Of a DNA stretch of 64,000 nt, positions 17,264-26,295 are shown in pieces. Positions within the stretch are counted from its first letter, which is position 1. Each line of letters begins with the position of its first letter. The translations under genes were made by a program, and so were the position numbers. A model generated the notes under the pieces. It was not told where the DNA came from, searched no databases, and saw nothing but the letters and a program-made list of their open reading frames with translations. The DNA comes from Pedobacter steynii (lineage in GTDB: Bacteria > Bacteroidota > Bacteroidia > Sphingobacteriales > Sphingobacteriaceae): positions 434,001 through 498,000 of the forward strand of contig NZ_FNGY01000006.1 in assembly GCF_900103665.1 (NCBI RefSeq). The letters run 5' to 3'.

Positions 17264-19141
17264 ATGCTCAAACGTGTCGTGCTATTTTTTCTGTTCACGG
17301 TGATTTTCCTCCTGAATCCGGGCAAGGGATTTTCTCAGATTGCGGAACTCAGCAAGCTGGAGTCAGGTCTTCCCCTGATCAAAGACAGCATCAGCTATGT
17401 GAATGCCTTGAACCGTATTGCGATGCTGTCTCACCTTCGATATCGGGATTCATGCCTTTATTATGCGCGGAAAGCGAAGCAAATATCCCTCAGGCTAAAT
17501 TATAGAAAGGGGATTGCTGATGCGAAGAACTGCGAAGCCATCTATTATGTGTCACTTAATAACTACCTGTCTGCGAAATATTTTAATGATGCACTGCAAA
17601 TCTACAGATCGATAGATGATCAGGAGAATGTTTGTCAGGTGCTGATGAATATCGGTGTTTTAATCTCCATGAATAAAGATGACGGGAGATCTCTTGAATA
17701 CCTTCACCAGGCTTTTGAAAAGAGTAAATCATTGAAAAATGATTCCATCCGGTCTATTGTCATTAGTAATTTGCTTGACTTGGATACCACGCTTACACCC
17801 GAACGTTATCATTCATTGTCTGAAGAAGGGATGCAGATTGCTAAAAAATATAAAGACGACCGTATGATTCTTTACTACGACGTTAGCACCGGACAACGGC
17901 TTTACCAGCAGGGCGAAAAGGAAAAAGGAAAGGCCATTCTCTTGCGGTCATTGCATAAAGCGGATAGTTTGGGCTTAGAGAATGTGAAAGTTTGGATTTA
18001 TGCTCCGTTAAGCGATATGATGATGGATGAGGGCAAACATGATCTGGGGATGGACTATCTTAAACGAGGGCTGGAGGAATCCGGAAAATTTGGTTATGCA
18101 GATTTCTATCTCATTTTTGCAGAGAAATTATACCAGCATTACAAGCAGCACAATGAGCCTGAGAAAGCCTATTATTATATTTCTCTTTTGCTGTCAAAGC
18201 AGAATAGCATTGCAGAGGCAGCAGATAAATCCGGATACAACTACCTGAATTATGCCCTGCGTGAAAATGAAAATGAAGAACTGAAAGGTAAAGTCGGTTC
18301 AAGAAGAAAAACAATTGCATTATTGGGCAGTTTATTTGTCGTCAGTGTGGCATTGTTATTCTTTGTATACCGCTCCTTGATGAGTAAAAGACAGCATGTA
18401 AAGGTTCAGCAAAAACTACACGATGTGACGTTGCAGCAAAATGCGGCATTACAAAAGACGAATCACTTCAATACGATGCTGATTTCAGTGATTGCACATG
18501 ACGTCCGGCAACCATTCAGCACGATTGTGATGCTGGCTAATGTATTTAATGATGATGTGGATCTATTGTCTGAAGAAGAGAAACTGGGGATCATGAAAGA
18601 GCTTTCGGAGACTTCCCAGAAGAGTCTCTCTTTTATGGATGGGTTGTTGGAATGGATCAAATCCAAGAAAACAGGCTTTGAGTATCAGCCGGAAGAACTA
18701 CAGCTTAATGGGCTGATTATTGAAGCGAATACTTTTTTTAGGATTGCTCAGGAGAAGAAAAATATAAAGCTGACCGTGAATATACCGGAGCAGACCAGGG
18801 TTCTTACGCACAAACAGATGTTGCTTTTTATCCTCCGGAATATCCTGAATAATGCGACTAAGTTTTCTCCTTTGGGTGGAACGATTACGATTGATTCCAG
18901 CATAGAAAACGGAAATATCGTCATCTCGATCCGGGATCAGGGTGCAGGAATGAGCCAGAAACAGATCGATCAGCTTTTTACTGCGGGATCAGGAGATCTG
19001 GAGCAGAATGAAAATAATGGAGCCGGACTTGCCTTGAGTATTTCTTATGAAATGGCTATGATTATGAATGCCAGGATTTCCCTGGACAGTGAATTGGAAA
19101 AGGGGACAATATTTTACATTTCATTGAAAAATGTGAAATAA
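17264..19141 (+). CDS. TPR-type sensor histidine kinase, copy 1
   Basis: 625 residues from the ATG at 17264, chosen over the upstream TTG because the downstream paralogue begins with the same MLKR. Layout: signal peptide, periplasmic TPR-like helical repeats (about 30-330), one membrane segment (LLGSLFVVSVALLFFVY, near 355-371), a short coiled coil, the dimerisation H-box with phospho-acceptor His412 (SVIAHDVRQPFSTI), and the ATPase domain (N-box FILRNILNNATKFS, G1 RDQGAGMS, G2 NGAGLALSIS). It autophosphorylates and should pass phosphate to a response regulator, but none is encoded nearby. The next gene is a close tandem copy. Confidence 0.92.
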   Translation: MLKRVVLFFLFTVIFLLNPGKGFSQIAELSKLESGLPLIKDSISYVNALNRIAMLSHLRYRDSCLYYARKAKQISLRLNYRKGIADAKNCEAIYYVSLNNYLSAKYFNDALQIYRSIDDQENVCQVLMNIGVLISMNKDDGRSLEYLHQAFEKSKSLKNDSIRSIVISNLLDLDTTLTPERYHSLSEEGMQIAKKYKDDRMILYYDVSTGQRLYQQGEKEKGKAILLRSLHKADSLGLENVKVWIYAPLSDMMMDEGKHDLGMDYLKRGLEESGKFGYADFYLIFAEKLYQHYKQHNEPEKAYYYISLLLSKQNSIAEAADKSGYNYLNYALRENENEELKGKVGSRRKTIALLGSLFVVSVALLFFVYRSLMSKRQHVKVQQKLHDVTLQQNAALQKTNHFNTMLISVIAHDVRQPFSTIVMLANVFNDDVDLLSEEEKLGIMKELSETSQKSLSFMDGLLEWIKSKKTGFEYQPEELQLNGLIIEANTFFRIAQEKKNIKLTVNIPEQTRVLTHKQMLLFILRNILNNATKFSPLGGTITIDSSIENGNIVISIRDQGAGMSQKQIDQLFTAGSGDLEQNENNGAGLALSISYEMAMIMNARISLDSELEKGTIFYISLKNVK

Positions 19142-19225
19142 GTAGGGACAGACGATAAATCGACTGAAAGGTTATTAATTACGCTTAAATAATGGTATTT
19201 TAACGTTATCCATTTAGTTGTTTTT

Positions 19226-21100
19226 ATGCTCAAACGCCCTGTCTTGATTTTCCTGTTAATGACAGCACTTCTCCTGGACGCGGGCCGGGGATTTGCCCAA
19301 ATCGTCGAACTCAGCGGGCTTCAGTCAGCTCTTCCCAGGATCAAAGACAGCATCAAATATGTCAATACATTGAATCGCATTGCCATGCTTTCTCAACTTC
19401 GATACCGGGATTCCTGTTTTTATTATGCAGGGAAAGCCAGGGAAATCTCTGTTAGGCTCAACTATAGAAAGGGGATTGCTGATGCGAGAAACTGTGAAGC
19501 GATCTGTTATTTCTCGCTCAATGATTACCTGTCTGCGAAGTATTTTAATGAGGCGCTTCAAATTTATGAATCGATAGATGACCAGGAAAATGTTTGTCAG
19601 GTTCTCATGAATATGAGCATATTATTGTCTGATAGTGGTGATGACCGAAGATCTATTGGGTACATGCGCCGGACTTTTGAAATGAGCAAGTCATTGAAAA
19701 ATGATTCGATCCGGTCGCTGGTGATTCATAACCTTCTGGTGATTGATACCACTATAAAACCTGTACGTTTTGATTCTTTGTTCCGGGAAGGTTTCAGGAT
19801 TGCCAAAAAATATAAGGACGACCGAATGATCCTTGCTTATGAAGACAATTTAGCGGAAAGATTGTATCATAAAGGAGAAAAGGAGCAGGCAATAAAGATA
19901 TTATTGGATTCCTGGGCCAGAGCAGATAGCCTCGGCTTCGAAAGCGAGAAGGTATCTATTGATTGGATCTTGAGTAATGTAATGGCAAAGCAGGGAAAGG
20001 GGTTAAAGGAAGTCGATCATTTACGGAGAGGATTGGATGCCTCAGAAAAGTATGGTTATACAGAATTTTATATGGTTTTTGCAGAAAGGTTATATGGCTT
20101 TTACAAACGTACCGGTCAACCTGAAAAAGCTTATCATTATGTTGCTCTTTTACTCTCCAAAAAAGATAAGCTTGCCAAAGCAGCAGATCAGTCAGGGTAC
20201 AATTACCTCAACTATGCGCTTCGTGAAAATGAAAATGAAGAGCTCAGGAATAAGGCAGGATGGAGAACGAAAACTATTGTATTGTTAAGCTGCCTGTTTG
20301 CATTGAGTATCGCGCTGTTGTTCTTTGTATCCCGCTCGTTGAGGATAAAAAAGGAATATGTTAAGGTCCAGCAAAAACTGCATGAAACTACCCTGGGACA
20401 AAATACCGAATTACAGCGGACCAATCACTTCAATACGATGTTGATTTCAGTCATTGCACATGATGTAAGACAACCCTTCAGCACGATTGTGATGTTGGCC
20501 AGTGTGTTTAATCATGATGTTAATCTGCTGTCGGAAGAGGAGAAACTGGGGATCATGAAAGAGCTTGCGGAAACTTCTAAAAAGAGTCTTTCTTTTATGG
20601 ATGGCTTGTTGGAATGGATCAAGTCTAAGAAAACAGGTTTTGAGTATCAGCCGGAAGAATTATCTATCAATGAACTGATTATTGAAGCAAATACTTTTTT
20701 TAAGATTGCTCAGGAGAAGAAAAATATCAAGCTAACCGGGAACATACCTGAGCAAACAACTGTTCTTGGGCATAAACAGATGTTGCTTTTTATCCTCCGG
20801 AATATCCTGAATAATGCGACCAAATTTTCTCCTGTGAATGGATTGATTGCTATTGATTCGGGTATAGATCATGGAAATATGGTCATATCGATCAGGGACC
20901 AGGGAGCAGGAATGAGTCAGAGACAGATTGATCAGCTTTTTAGTGCCGGATCAGGAGATCTGGATCATCATGAAAATAGTGGCGCCGGACTTGCATTGAG
21001 CATATCTTATGAAATGGCAACGATTATGAAGGCAAATATCTCTGTGGCGAGCGGGTTGGGAAAGGGAACGGTATTTTACCTTTCGTTGAAAAACAGCTGA
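19226..21100 (+). CDS. TPR-type sensor histidine kinase, copy 2
   Basis: 624 residues, colinear with the preceding kinase along its whole length, with the same signal peptide, TPR-like sensor, single membrane segment, His412 in the H-box, and ATPase motifs. The kinase half is nearly identical, whereas the middle of the sensor (about residues 135-270) is clearly more divergent, which suggests that the two copies respond to different inputs but share a downstream target. The 84-base gap contains a leader resembling that of copy 1 (ATCCATtTAGTTGTTTTT before ATG). No response regulator is adjacent. Confidence 0.92.
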   Translation: MLKRPVLIFLLMTALLLDAGRGFAQIVELSGLQSALPRIKDSIKYVNTLNRIAMLSQLRYRDSCFYYAGKAREISVRLNYRKGIADARNCEAICYFSLNDYLSAKYFNEALQIYESIDDQENVCQVLMNMSILLSDSGDDRRSIGYMRRTFEMSKSLKNDSIRSLVIHNLLVIDTTIKPVRFDSLFREGFRIAKKYKDDRMILAYEDNLAERLYHKGEKEQAIKILLDSWARADSLGFESEKVSIDWILSNVMAKQGKGLKEVDHLRRGLDASEKYGYTEFYMVFAERLYGFYKRTGQPEKAYHYVALLLSKKDKLAKAADQSGYNYLNYALRENENEELRNKAGWRTKTIVLLSCLFALSIALLFFVSRSLRIKKEYVKVQQKLHETTLGQNTELQRTNHFNTMLISVIAHDVRQPFSTIVMLASVFNHDVNLLSEEEKLGIMKELAETSKKSLSFMDGLLEWIKSKKTGFEYQPEELSINELIIEANTFFKIAQEKKNIKLTGNIPEQTTVLGHKQMLLFILRNILNNATKFSPVNGLIAIDSGIDHGNMVISIRDQGAGMSQRQIDQLFSAGSGDLDHHENSGAGLALSISYEMATIMKANISVASGLGKGTVFYLSLKNS

Positions 21101-21140
21101 TATCCGATACCTGGGATAAAAAGATAATCCAGGGTTTGTA

Positions 21141-21623
21141 TTATTTCCTCCTGCTTTCATGATCTGTAAAGAGAAAATAGAACATGGCTTTTACCGGTTG
21201 GGTCATGAGTCTGGTGCCGTTAACCCATGCAGAAAGACTGCTTTTTTCTATCCCTGTATCTGCCACGATATCTTCAATCTGGATATGGTATTTTTCCATT
21301 CTTTCCTGTATCCATTTCGCGTCTACCACATCGACTAAAACTGGTGTGTAAATCAATGGCTGGACAGCAATGACCGGTTTTCCGGGCAATACACCAAACA
21401 GGCTTCTCGTCAGCTCGATCAGCTTGACTTCGTCTGCATAATTTCCGGAAAGGTGTTTGTCTTGTTTGGTTCTGATCATTAATCCATTGGCATCTGAGGA
21501 AATTACCTGGAAAGAGATATTGGAATGCCGTAAATATAACCTCGCCCCGGCTTCCAGTTTGGCTAAATCGGCAGAATCCACCCTTCCGGCAAGCTTCTCC
21601 ATATGTTTAATCGTATTTGTCAT
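21141..21623 (-). CDS. hypothetical protein with C-terminal XRE-like helix-turn-helix
   Basis: 160 residues. The C-terminal 50 residues (MEKYHIQIEDIVADTGIEKS, then SLSAWVNGTRLMTQPVKAMF) have the spacing of an XRE-type helix-turn-helix, so it may bind DNA. The N-terminal ~100 residues are of mixed alpha/beta pattern and I do not recognise them. The gene is a single leftward unit between the kinases and the MFS gene. It could regulate either neighbour; nothing in the sequence decides this. Confidence 0.7.
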   Translation of the reverse strand: MTNTIKHMEKLAGRVDSADLAKLEAGARLYLRHSNISFQVISSDANGLMIRTKQDKHLSGNYADEVKLIELTRSLFGVLPGKPVIAVQPLIYTPVLVDVVDAKWIQERMEKYHIQIEDIVADTGIEKSSLSAWVNGTRLMTQPVKAMFYFLFTDHESRRK

Positions 21624-21777
21624 GATCTATTTCTTAAAGCGGAGCGCTGCCTCTTCATTGTGGGGAAGGTGGACAGGTTGAAAATACGAAATGTTTTAGG
21701 CAATTGATACTAAAAGAATATCGGTTTTCTGATTTTCAGCTTGTTAGTTGCTGTTTTTTGCAGCTGTCTTCATTAAG

Positions 21778-21822
21778 TTGCATAATATTGCATATGATTT
21801 GTGTTTTTATTGCATATATTTG
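21778..21822 (+). promoter_or_regulatory. MFS promoter with three phased TTGCATA repeats
   Basis: A consensus -7 element TATATTTG is at 21815-21822, 46 bases before the MFS start codon. TTGCATA occurs three times, starting at 21778, 21788 and 21810, offsets of 10 and 22 bases, so all three face the same side of the helix; the last copy overlaps the -7 element. This is the pattern expected of an operator, although the protein is unknown. Confidence 0.55.
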
Positions 21823-21867
21823 CAGTCAATAAGCCTGATTGTTATTGATCAGCTCCAAAATATTTCA

Positions 21868-23001
21868 ATGAAACAACATTCTTCAAAGGTGATACGTATA
21901 GCAGTAGCTGCTATGTTTTTTATGACTGGCTTATGCTTTTCAAGCTGGGCATCGCGTATTGCGACGATACAACAAAAGCTTTCGCTATCGGATGCAGAAT
22001 TGGGTGGTGTATTGTTTGCTTTGCCCGTTGGTTTAATGTTGTCCTTGCCCTTGTCTGGCTGGGCAGTAACCAAAATTGGAAGTCGCCGGCTTCTTGCAGC
22101 GGCTTTGATCACTTACGGTCTTATGCTGATTACACTTGGAGCAGCTACTGAAGTTTACCAACTCGTGATTGGTCTGGTTCTTTTTGGATTGGCGAGCAAT
22201 GCAACCAATATCTCCGTGAACACGCAGGCCGTCGCTACGGAAGCACTGTATCGGAAACCTATTATGGCTTCCTTTCATGGACTGTGGAGCATGGCGGGCT
22301 TTATTGGTGCAGGGATCGGGACTTTAATGATCGGTCAGAACATCAGTCCGATGCCGCATTTTATGATCATCGCTGCCATTACGATACTCTCTGTTATATT
22401 TTGCTGGTCTTACCTTCACAATGATAAGAACCCCGTAAAAACAGGTTCTGCTTTTGCGATTCCTGATAAATCGCTGCTGACATTGGGATTAATCGCCTTC
22501 TGTTCCATGGTTTGCGAGGGCGCAATGTTTGATTGGAGTGTCATTTATTTTAAGAAGATCGTGCTTGCTGAAAAGGCCTGGATGGCTGCCGGATATACGG
22601 CCTTCATGTGTACTATGGCGATGGGACGTTTTGTTGCAGATCGCTTTGCAGCCCGTTTTGGATTGAAAAGAACCTTACAGGTTAGTGGGATACTGACTAC
22701 GATCGGTTTGATGATCGCTGTGGTTTTTCCAACACTGGCGACTGCAATTATCGGATTTATGCTCGTTGGTGCAGGGGTGTCTTCTGTGGTGCCCATGGTA
22801 TATAGTGCTGCAGGGAAATCAAGTACAATGTCGCCGGGAGCTGCTATTGCCGCAGTATCTACGATCAGTTTTGTCGGCTTCCTGATCGGTCCACCTGTAA
22901 TTGGTTTCCTTGCAGGGGCGTTCAGTTTAAAAGTTTCTTTTATGTTTATCGCATTGATGGGTTCCTGCGTGGTGATCTTGTCTAGCAGAGCAAAGCTCTG
23001 A
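21868..23001 (+). CDS. MFS transporter, YbjJ-like
   Basis: 377 residues from the ATG at 21868; the 40 in-frame codons upstream overlap the promoter and carry no homology signal, so I reject the longer frame. It has about twelve membrane segments; the first reads IAVAAMFFMTGLCFSSWASR followed by IATIQQKLSLSDAELGGVLF, typical of the YbjJ-like branch of the major facilitator superfamily. The substrate is unknown. The 3' end runs directly into the decayed metallophosphoesterase on the other strand. Confidence 0.88.
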   Translation: MKQHSSKVIRIAVAAMFFMTGLCFSSWASRIATIQQKLSLSDAELGGVLFALPVGLMLSLPLSGWAVTKIGSRRLLAAALITYGLMLITLGAATEVYQLVIGLVLFGLASNATNISVNTQAVATEALYRKPIMASFHGLWSMAGFIGAGIGTLMIGQNISPMPHFMIIAAITILSVIFCWSYLHNDKNPVKTGSAFAIPDKSLLTLGLIAFCSMVCEGAMFDWSVIYFKKIVLAEKAWMAAGYTAFMCTMAMGRFVADRFAARFGLKRTLQVSGILTTIGLMIAVVFPTLATAIIGFMLVGAGVSSVVPMVYSAAGKSSTMSPGAAIAAVSTISFVGFLIGPPVIGFLAGAFSLKVSFMFIALMGSCVVILSSRAKL

Positions 23002-23002
23002 T

Positions 23003-23321
23003 AGTTGACATAAGGCTCTTCAAATTTGCCATCTGCATATAAACCGATCAAACCATAACCGGGAGCAGTTTCTCTTTTGTTGCCTTTCCAACAGGCGCTA
23101 CTCACGGACCCGTTGCTGATATAGGTGACCTCGTTATAGCTGACTTTATCTCTGAGGTGAATGTGTCCGCTCAGGAAAAAGCCCCGAATCAGGGCTTTTG
23201 TGGAATGATTAGAATTCAGTTCCAAGGCCCGGTATAGCGTTAGGAGTTGGCTGGAAATGCCAATCTTTGGTCTGACTCTTTTTGAATTGGATTGTTTGAA
23301 TTGTGTAATTTTATAAAACAC
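23003..23321 (-). pseudogene. C-terminal remnant of a calcineurin-like metallophosphoesterase
   Basis: On the minus strand the frame contains FLSGHIHLRDKVSYNEVTYI, then SNGSVSSACWKG and PGYGLIGLYADGKFEEPYVNY, which is the C-terminal end of a secreted metallophosphoesterase (GHxH metal motif and the following beta strands). The DxH, GD and GNHD motifs that should precede it are absent, and the sequence before SGHIH (residues 1-50) does not fit the family. The open frame then continues without homology into the MFS gene. I read it as a truncated, non-functional leftover. Confidence 0.6.
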
Positions 23322-23425
23322 TTAAAAAGCTGCTATGAGTTGTTTTGAGTAATCTTCGTGTTTTTATGTCGGTTGCGGGCTTGTGTTTTCATTGATTTTC
23401 GTAAGTATATGTTTGAATATCATAA

Positions 23426-23454
23426 TTTGGGCTCCTTATAAATTATTAATTTTG
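23426..23454 (+). promoter_or_regulatory. promoter of the DHA1-type MFS gene
   Basis: TTTG (23426-23429), a 17-base spacer and TAATTTTG (23447-23454) give a full Bacteroidota-type promoter. Transcription would begin about six bases later, almost at the ATG at 23463, so the mRNA may be nearly leaderless. Confidence 0.6.
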
Positions 23455-23462
23455 TGGCGTCT

Positions 23463-24698
23463 ATGATTACGATTACATCCAAAACAAAAGAAATAAAAGA
23501 AAGCCATCAGGGCATTGCTACGCTTTTGGCTTTCGCATTGCTGCCTTTATCCGGCTTTGCTACCGATATTTATATTCCATCTTTACCTACAATGGCAGGG
23601 GAGATGCAGGTCAGCAGTATCCAGGTCCAGCTTACCCTGAGCATTTTTCTAATCAGCTACGGAATTTCCCAGTTATTTATAGGGAGTGTGCTGGATAGCT
23701 TTGGACGGTATAAAGTGTGCCTGGTTTCTCTACTGATTTTTGCCGGTGCCAGTATGGTGATTGCAGTGACGCATAACATTTACCTTATTTATGTCATGCG
23801 TGTGATCCACGGACTTACCGTAGGTGCCATTGTGGTGGCCAAACGTGCTTATTTTGTCGACTTGTTTACGGGAGATAAACTGAAGCATTATTTGAGCTTA
23901 TTTTCGATCATATGGTCTACAGGGCCTATTGTGGCTCCTTTTGTTGGCGGATATCTGCAAACGGTCTTTGGCTGGGAGTCTAACTTTTATTTCTTAGCAG
24001 GATTTGCATTGGTATTTGCCATTTTGGAATTGATCTATAGCGGGGAAACGCTGGTTCATTTTACCGAATTCCGTTTCCGTAAAATTGTAGACATCTATGT
24101 CAATATGATCAAAACCGCCAGTTTTACACTTGGCATTGTGATGTTAGGTTTAGCCTATTGTATGGTGATGGTGTATAACATGACGGGACCTTTTATCATT
24201 GAACATCATTTAGAGCTTTCGCCCGTTATTGCAGGATATAGTTCGCTGGTTCTTGGCTTTGCCTGGATGGTAGGCGGATTTATTGGAAAGGCAACGATCA
24301 ATAAACCCTTTTTCAGAAGGTTGGTGGTAAATGTGACAATGCAACTCGTGTTTGTTGCTTTAATGATCTTCAGTCTGCAATTTATCACCAATTTATATTC
24401 GCTGATCTTTTTTGCTTTCATCATTCATGTTGGCGCAGGATATACGTTCAATAACTACTTTACTTTCTGTTTAGGTAAATTCCCTAAAAATGCAGGTATT
24501 GCAGGCGGACTTACCGGAGGAATCACTTACGTAATTGTTTCTTTTTTAAGTTATGGCATTGTAAATGTCGTTCCTGCTAAAGATGAAAGAAACCTGAGTT
24601 ACAGCTACCTGATCCTCATCTTGTTGTCGATCATAGTGATGTTTCTGATCTTTAGAATGAATAAAAAAGATAGTGTGCAGATTTCGGAAACGGTTTAA
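23463..24698 (+). CDS. MFS transporter, DHA1 (Bcr/CflA-like) type
   Basis: 411 residues from the ATG at 23463; a GTG three codons upstream lies inside the -7 element and is unlikely. Twelve membrane segments are predicted. The start LLAFALLPLSGFATDIYIPS, followed by LPTMAGEMQ and later FGRYKVCL, is the signature of drug:H+ antiporters of the Bcr/CflA group. It probably exports small hydrophobic compounds; the substrate is unknown. The AraC-type gene at 24783 follows 84 bases later on the same strand. Confidence 0.88.
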   Translation: MITITSKTKEIKESHQGIATLLAFALLPLSGFATDIYIPSLPTMAGEMQVSSIQVQLTLSIFLISYGISQLFIGSVLDSFGRYKVCLVSLLIFAGASMVIAVTHNIYLIYVMRVIHGLTVGAIVVAKRAYFVDLFTGDKLKHYLSLFSIIWSTGPIVAPFVGGYLQTVFGWESNFYFLAGFALVFAILELIYSGETLVHFTEFRFRKIVDIYVNMIKTASFTLGIVMLGLAYCMVMVYNMTGPFIIEHHLELSPVIAGYSSLVLGFAWMVGGFIGKATINKPFFRRLVVNVTMQLVFVALMIFSLQFITNLYSLIFFAFIIHVGAGYTFNNYFTFCLGKFPKNAGIAGGLTGGITYVIVSFLSYGIVNVVPAKDERNLSYSYLILILLSIIVMFLIFRMNKKDSVQISETV

Positions 24699-24782
24699 TA
24701 GCAGGTTGAGCAACGTTTTAAGGAATTGAAAGTTCTGCCTGAGCAAAAGAAAACCTTATCTTAGTATAGGTTATTCCATTCT

Positions 24783-25604
24783 ATGGCTTTAAGGAATGTT
24801 CATAAAATCAGGGACTTGTTTCGGCCGGTTCAGCCTGCAGCCGGCGTTGGATCGGGGCCTGTTGGTTATGGCGAGTTTTTGCCGGATCCCGGGCTTCAGG
24901 ATTTAATTTACTGTTACTGGCAATTGAAATCTGAACAGCATTTGGCAGATCCCTACCCTTATCGGGTAGTGGCGGATGGATGTATTGATATTTTCTTTGA
25001 ACTGGATAACCCAACAGAGAATTACCTGATGGGCCTGAGCAGTTGTTATACCGAATTCCAGCTGAACAACAGTTTTAATTACATCGGTATCCGGTTTCTT
25101 CCGACAAAATTCACCCAGCTTTATGGAATCAGTGCTGCTGAACTTACAGATCTCTGTGAACCTATGGAACAGATCCTCCCTGAAACTTCCTCATTTATCA
25201 GGAATAATTTTTCTGTGGGAATGGGAACAGCGAAGATTGTTAAATTGCTGGATCACTATTTTTTGAATCTTTTACAACATGCCATACTAAAAAATGATAG
25301 CCGGATTGCGCATGCAATGGAGATCATACTGCAAAGTGCAGGAGTCTTGAATGTGGAAAAGGATTTGGATGTAGGACTAAGCCCGAGGCAACTGAGCCGG
25401 CTTTTTGAATATTATACCGGAGATACGGTGAAAACTTTTAGTAAAATTGTCCGTTTCCAGAATTATATCCGAAGGCAATCGGCATCCGGAGTGTCCGGGC
25501 AGGATCAGCATTACCTCGCTGCCGGATATTACGATCAGGCACATTTTATCAGAGAATTTAAAAAGCTTTATGGAACTACTCCTTCTAAAGCATTTTCTGT
25601 TTAA
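24783..25604 (+). CDS. AraC family regulator with DUF6597-like N-terminal domain
   Basis: 273 residues. The N-terminal part (YGEFLPDPGLQDLIYCYWQL, VVADGCIDIFFEL, FNYIGIRFLP) is the sensor domain found in many Bacteroidota and actinobacterial AraC proteins. The C-terminal part is the AraC DNA-binding domain (LSPRQLSRLFEYYTGDTVKT, then YLAAGYYDQAHFIREFKKLY). It lies just upstream of the secreted VOC gene, whose promoter overlaps the end of the regulator gene region; control of that gene is plausible but unproven. Confidence 0.87.
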   Translation: MALRNVHKIRDLFRPVQPAAGVGSGPVGYGEFLPDPGLQDLIYCYWQLKSEQHLADPYPYRVVADGCIDIFFELDNPTENYLMGLSSCYTEFQLNNSFNYIGIRFLPTKFTQLYGISAAELTDLCEPMEQILPETSSFIRNNFSVGMGTAKIVKLLDHYFLNLLQHAILKNDSRIAHAMEIILQSAGVLNVEKDLDVGLSPRQLSRLFEYYTGDTVKTFSKIVRFQNYIRRQSASGVSGQDQHYLAAGYYDQAHFIREFKKLYGTTPSKAFSV

Positions 25605-25643
25605 GTTGTCTGTTTTTTACAATTTTTGTTTTGATCAGGGGAC

Positions 25644-25651
25644 TAGATTTG
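25644..25651 (+). promoter_or_regulatory. candidate -7 element of the secreted VOC gene
   Basis: TAGATTTG matches TAnnTTTG and lies 18 bases before the start codon at 25670. A TTTG occurs 15 bases upstream (25625-25628), slightly too close. Confidence 0.45.
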
Positions 25652-25669
25652 TGGTCAATATTCACAATT

Positions 25670-26146
25670 ATGAAAAGATCAGCCATGCTGCTTGCCATAA
25701 TCCTGTTTTGCTGCTTTCAGCCAGGATTGTCTATTGCACAACAACTAAAATCACAACAGAAAATGAAACTAAACGCAGGAATTATTACCAGTAAACTGGC
25801 CGAAACAAAAGCATTTTACACCAGCATCCTGGGATTTGGGATTAGCTTTGAAAATGATTTTTACCTCCTTCTTCACACGCCGGGAAAACAGGCAGAGTTG
25901 AGCTTTTTACTTCCGGGACACGCTTCTCAGCAACCTTTATTCCAGCCTTCTTTTCAAGGGCAGGGGATGTACCTTACCATTGAAGTGGAAGATGTAGACC
26001 TGGTCTATCAGGAACTGAAAAAGAAAAATGTGGATATAAAGATCGATATCCGAAATGAGCCCTGGGGCGACCGTCATTTTGCCATTACAGATCCGAATGG
26101 AATAGCCATCGATATCCTGAAATATACCAATCCTGAAAAACCCTGA
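25670..26146 (+). CDS. secreted VOC (glyoxalase-like) protein
   Basis: 158 residues from the ATG at 25670, which creates a signal peptide (MKRSAMLLAIILFCCF, then IAQQ); the longer frame adds 13 residues that overlap the promoter. The mature part is a VOC domain: NAGIITSKLAETKAFYTSIL at the start and DRHFAITDPNGIAIDILKYT at the end. The predicted periplasmic location is unusual for this superfamily. The catalytic metal ligands and substrate are not clear. Confidence 0.82.
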   Translation: MKRSAMLLAIILFCCFQPGLSIAQQLKSQQKMKLNAGIITSKLAETKAFYTSILGFGISFENDFYLLLHTPGKQAELSFLLPGHASQQPLFQPSFQGQGMYLTIEVEDVDLVYQELKKKNVDIKIDIRNEPWGDRHFAITDPNGIAIDILKYTNPEKP

Positions 26147-26295
26147 TCTTTTCAGTATTTGAAATTTCTGCGCTGCATTCGAATCCAAAACCTATCTTGT
26201 ATCTGAAATGCTGAAGCATTAAATGACCTGAACTTATCTTGCATTTAATACTTGGCATAAATACTGCTAAAGGTATTTTTCTCTACTATAAATTG

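Noticed and set aside
22545-23002. Remainder of a 258-codon minus-strand frame after the metallophosphoesterase remnant
   Set aside because: It lies opposite the MFS gene and its translation (Pro/Ala/Ile-rich low-complexity) is the usual antisense shadow of membrane-protein codons.
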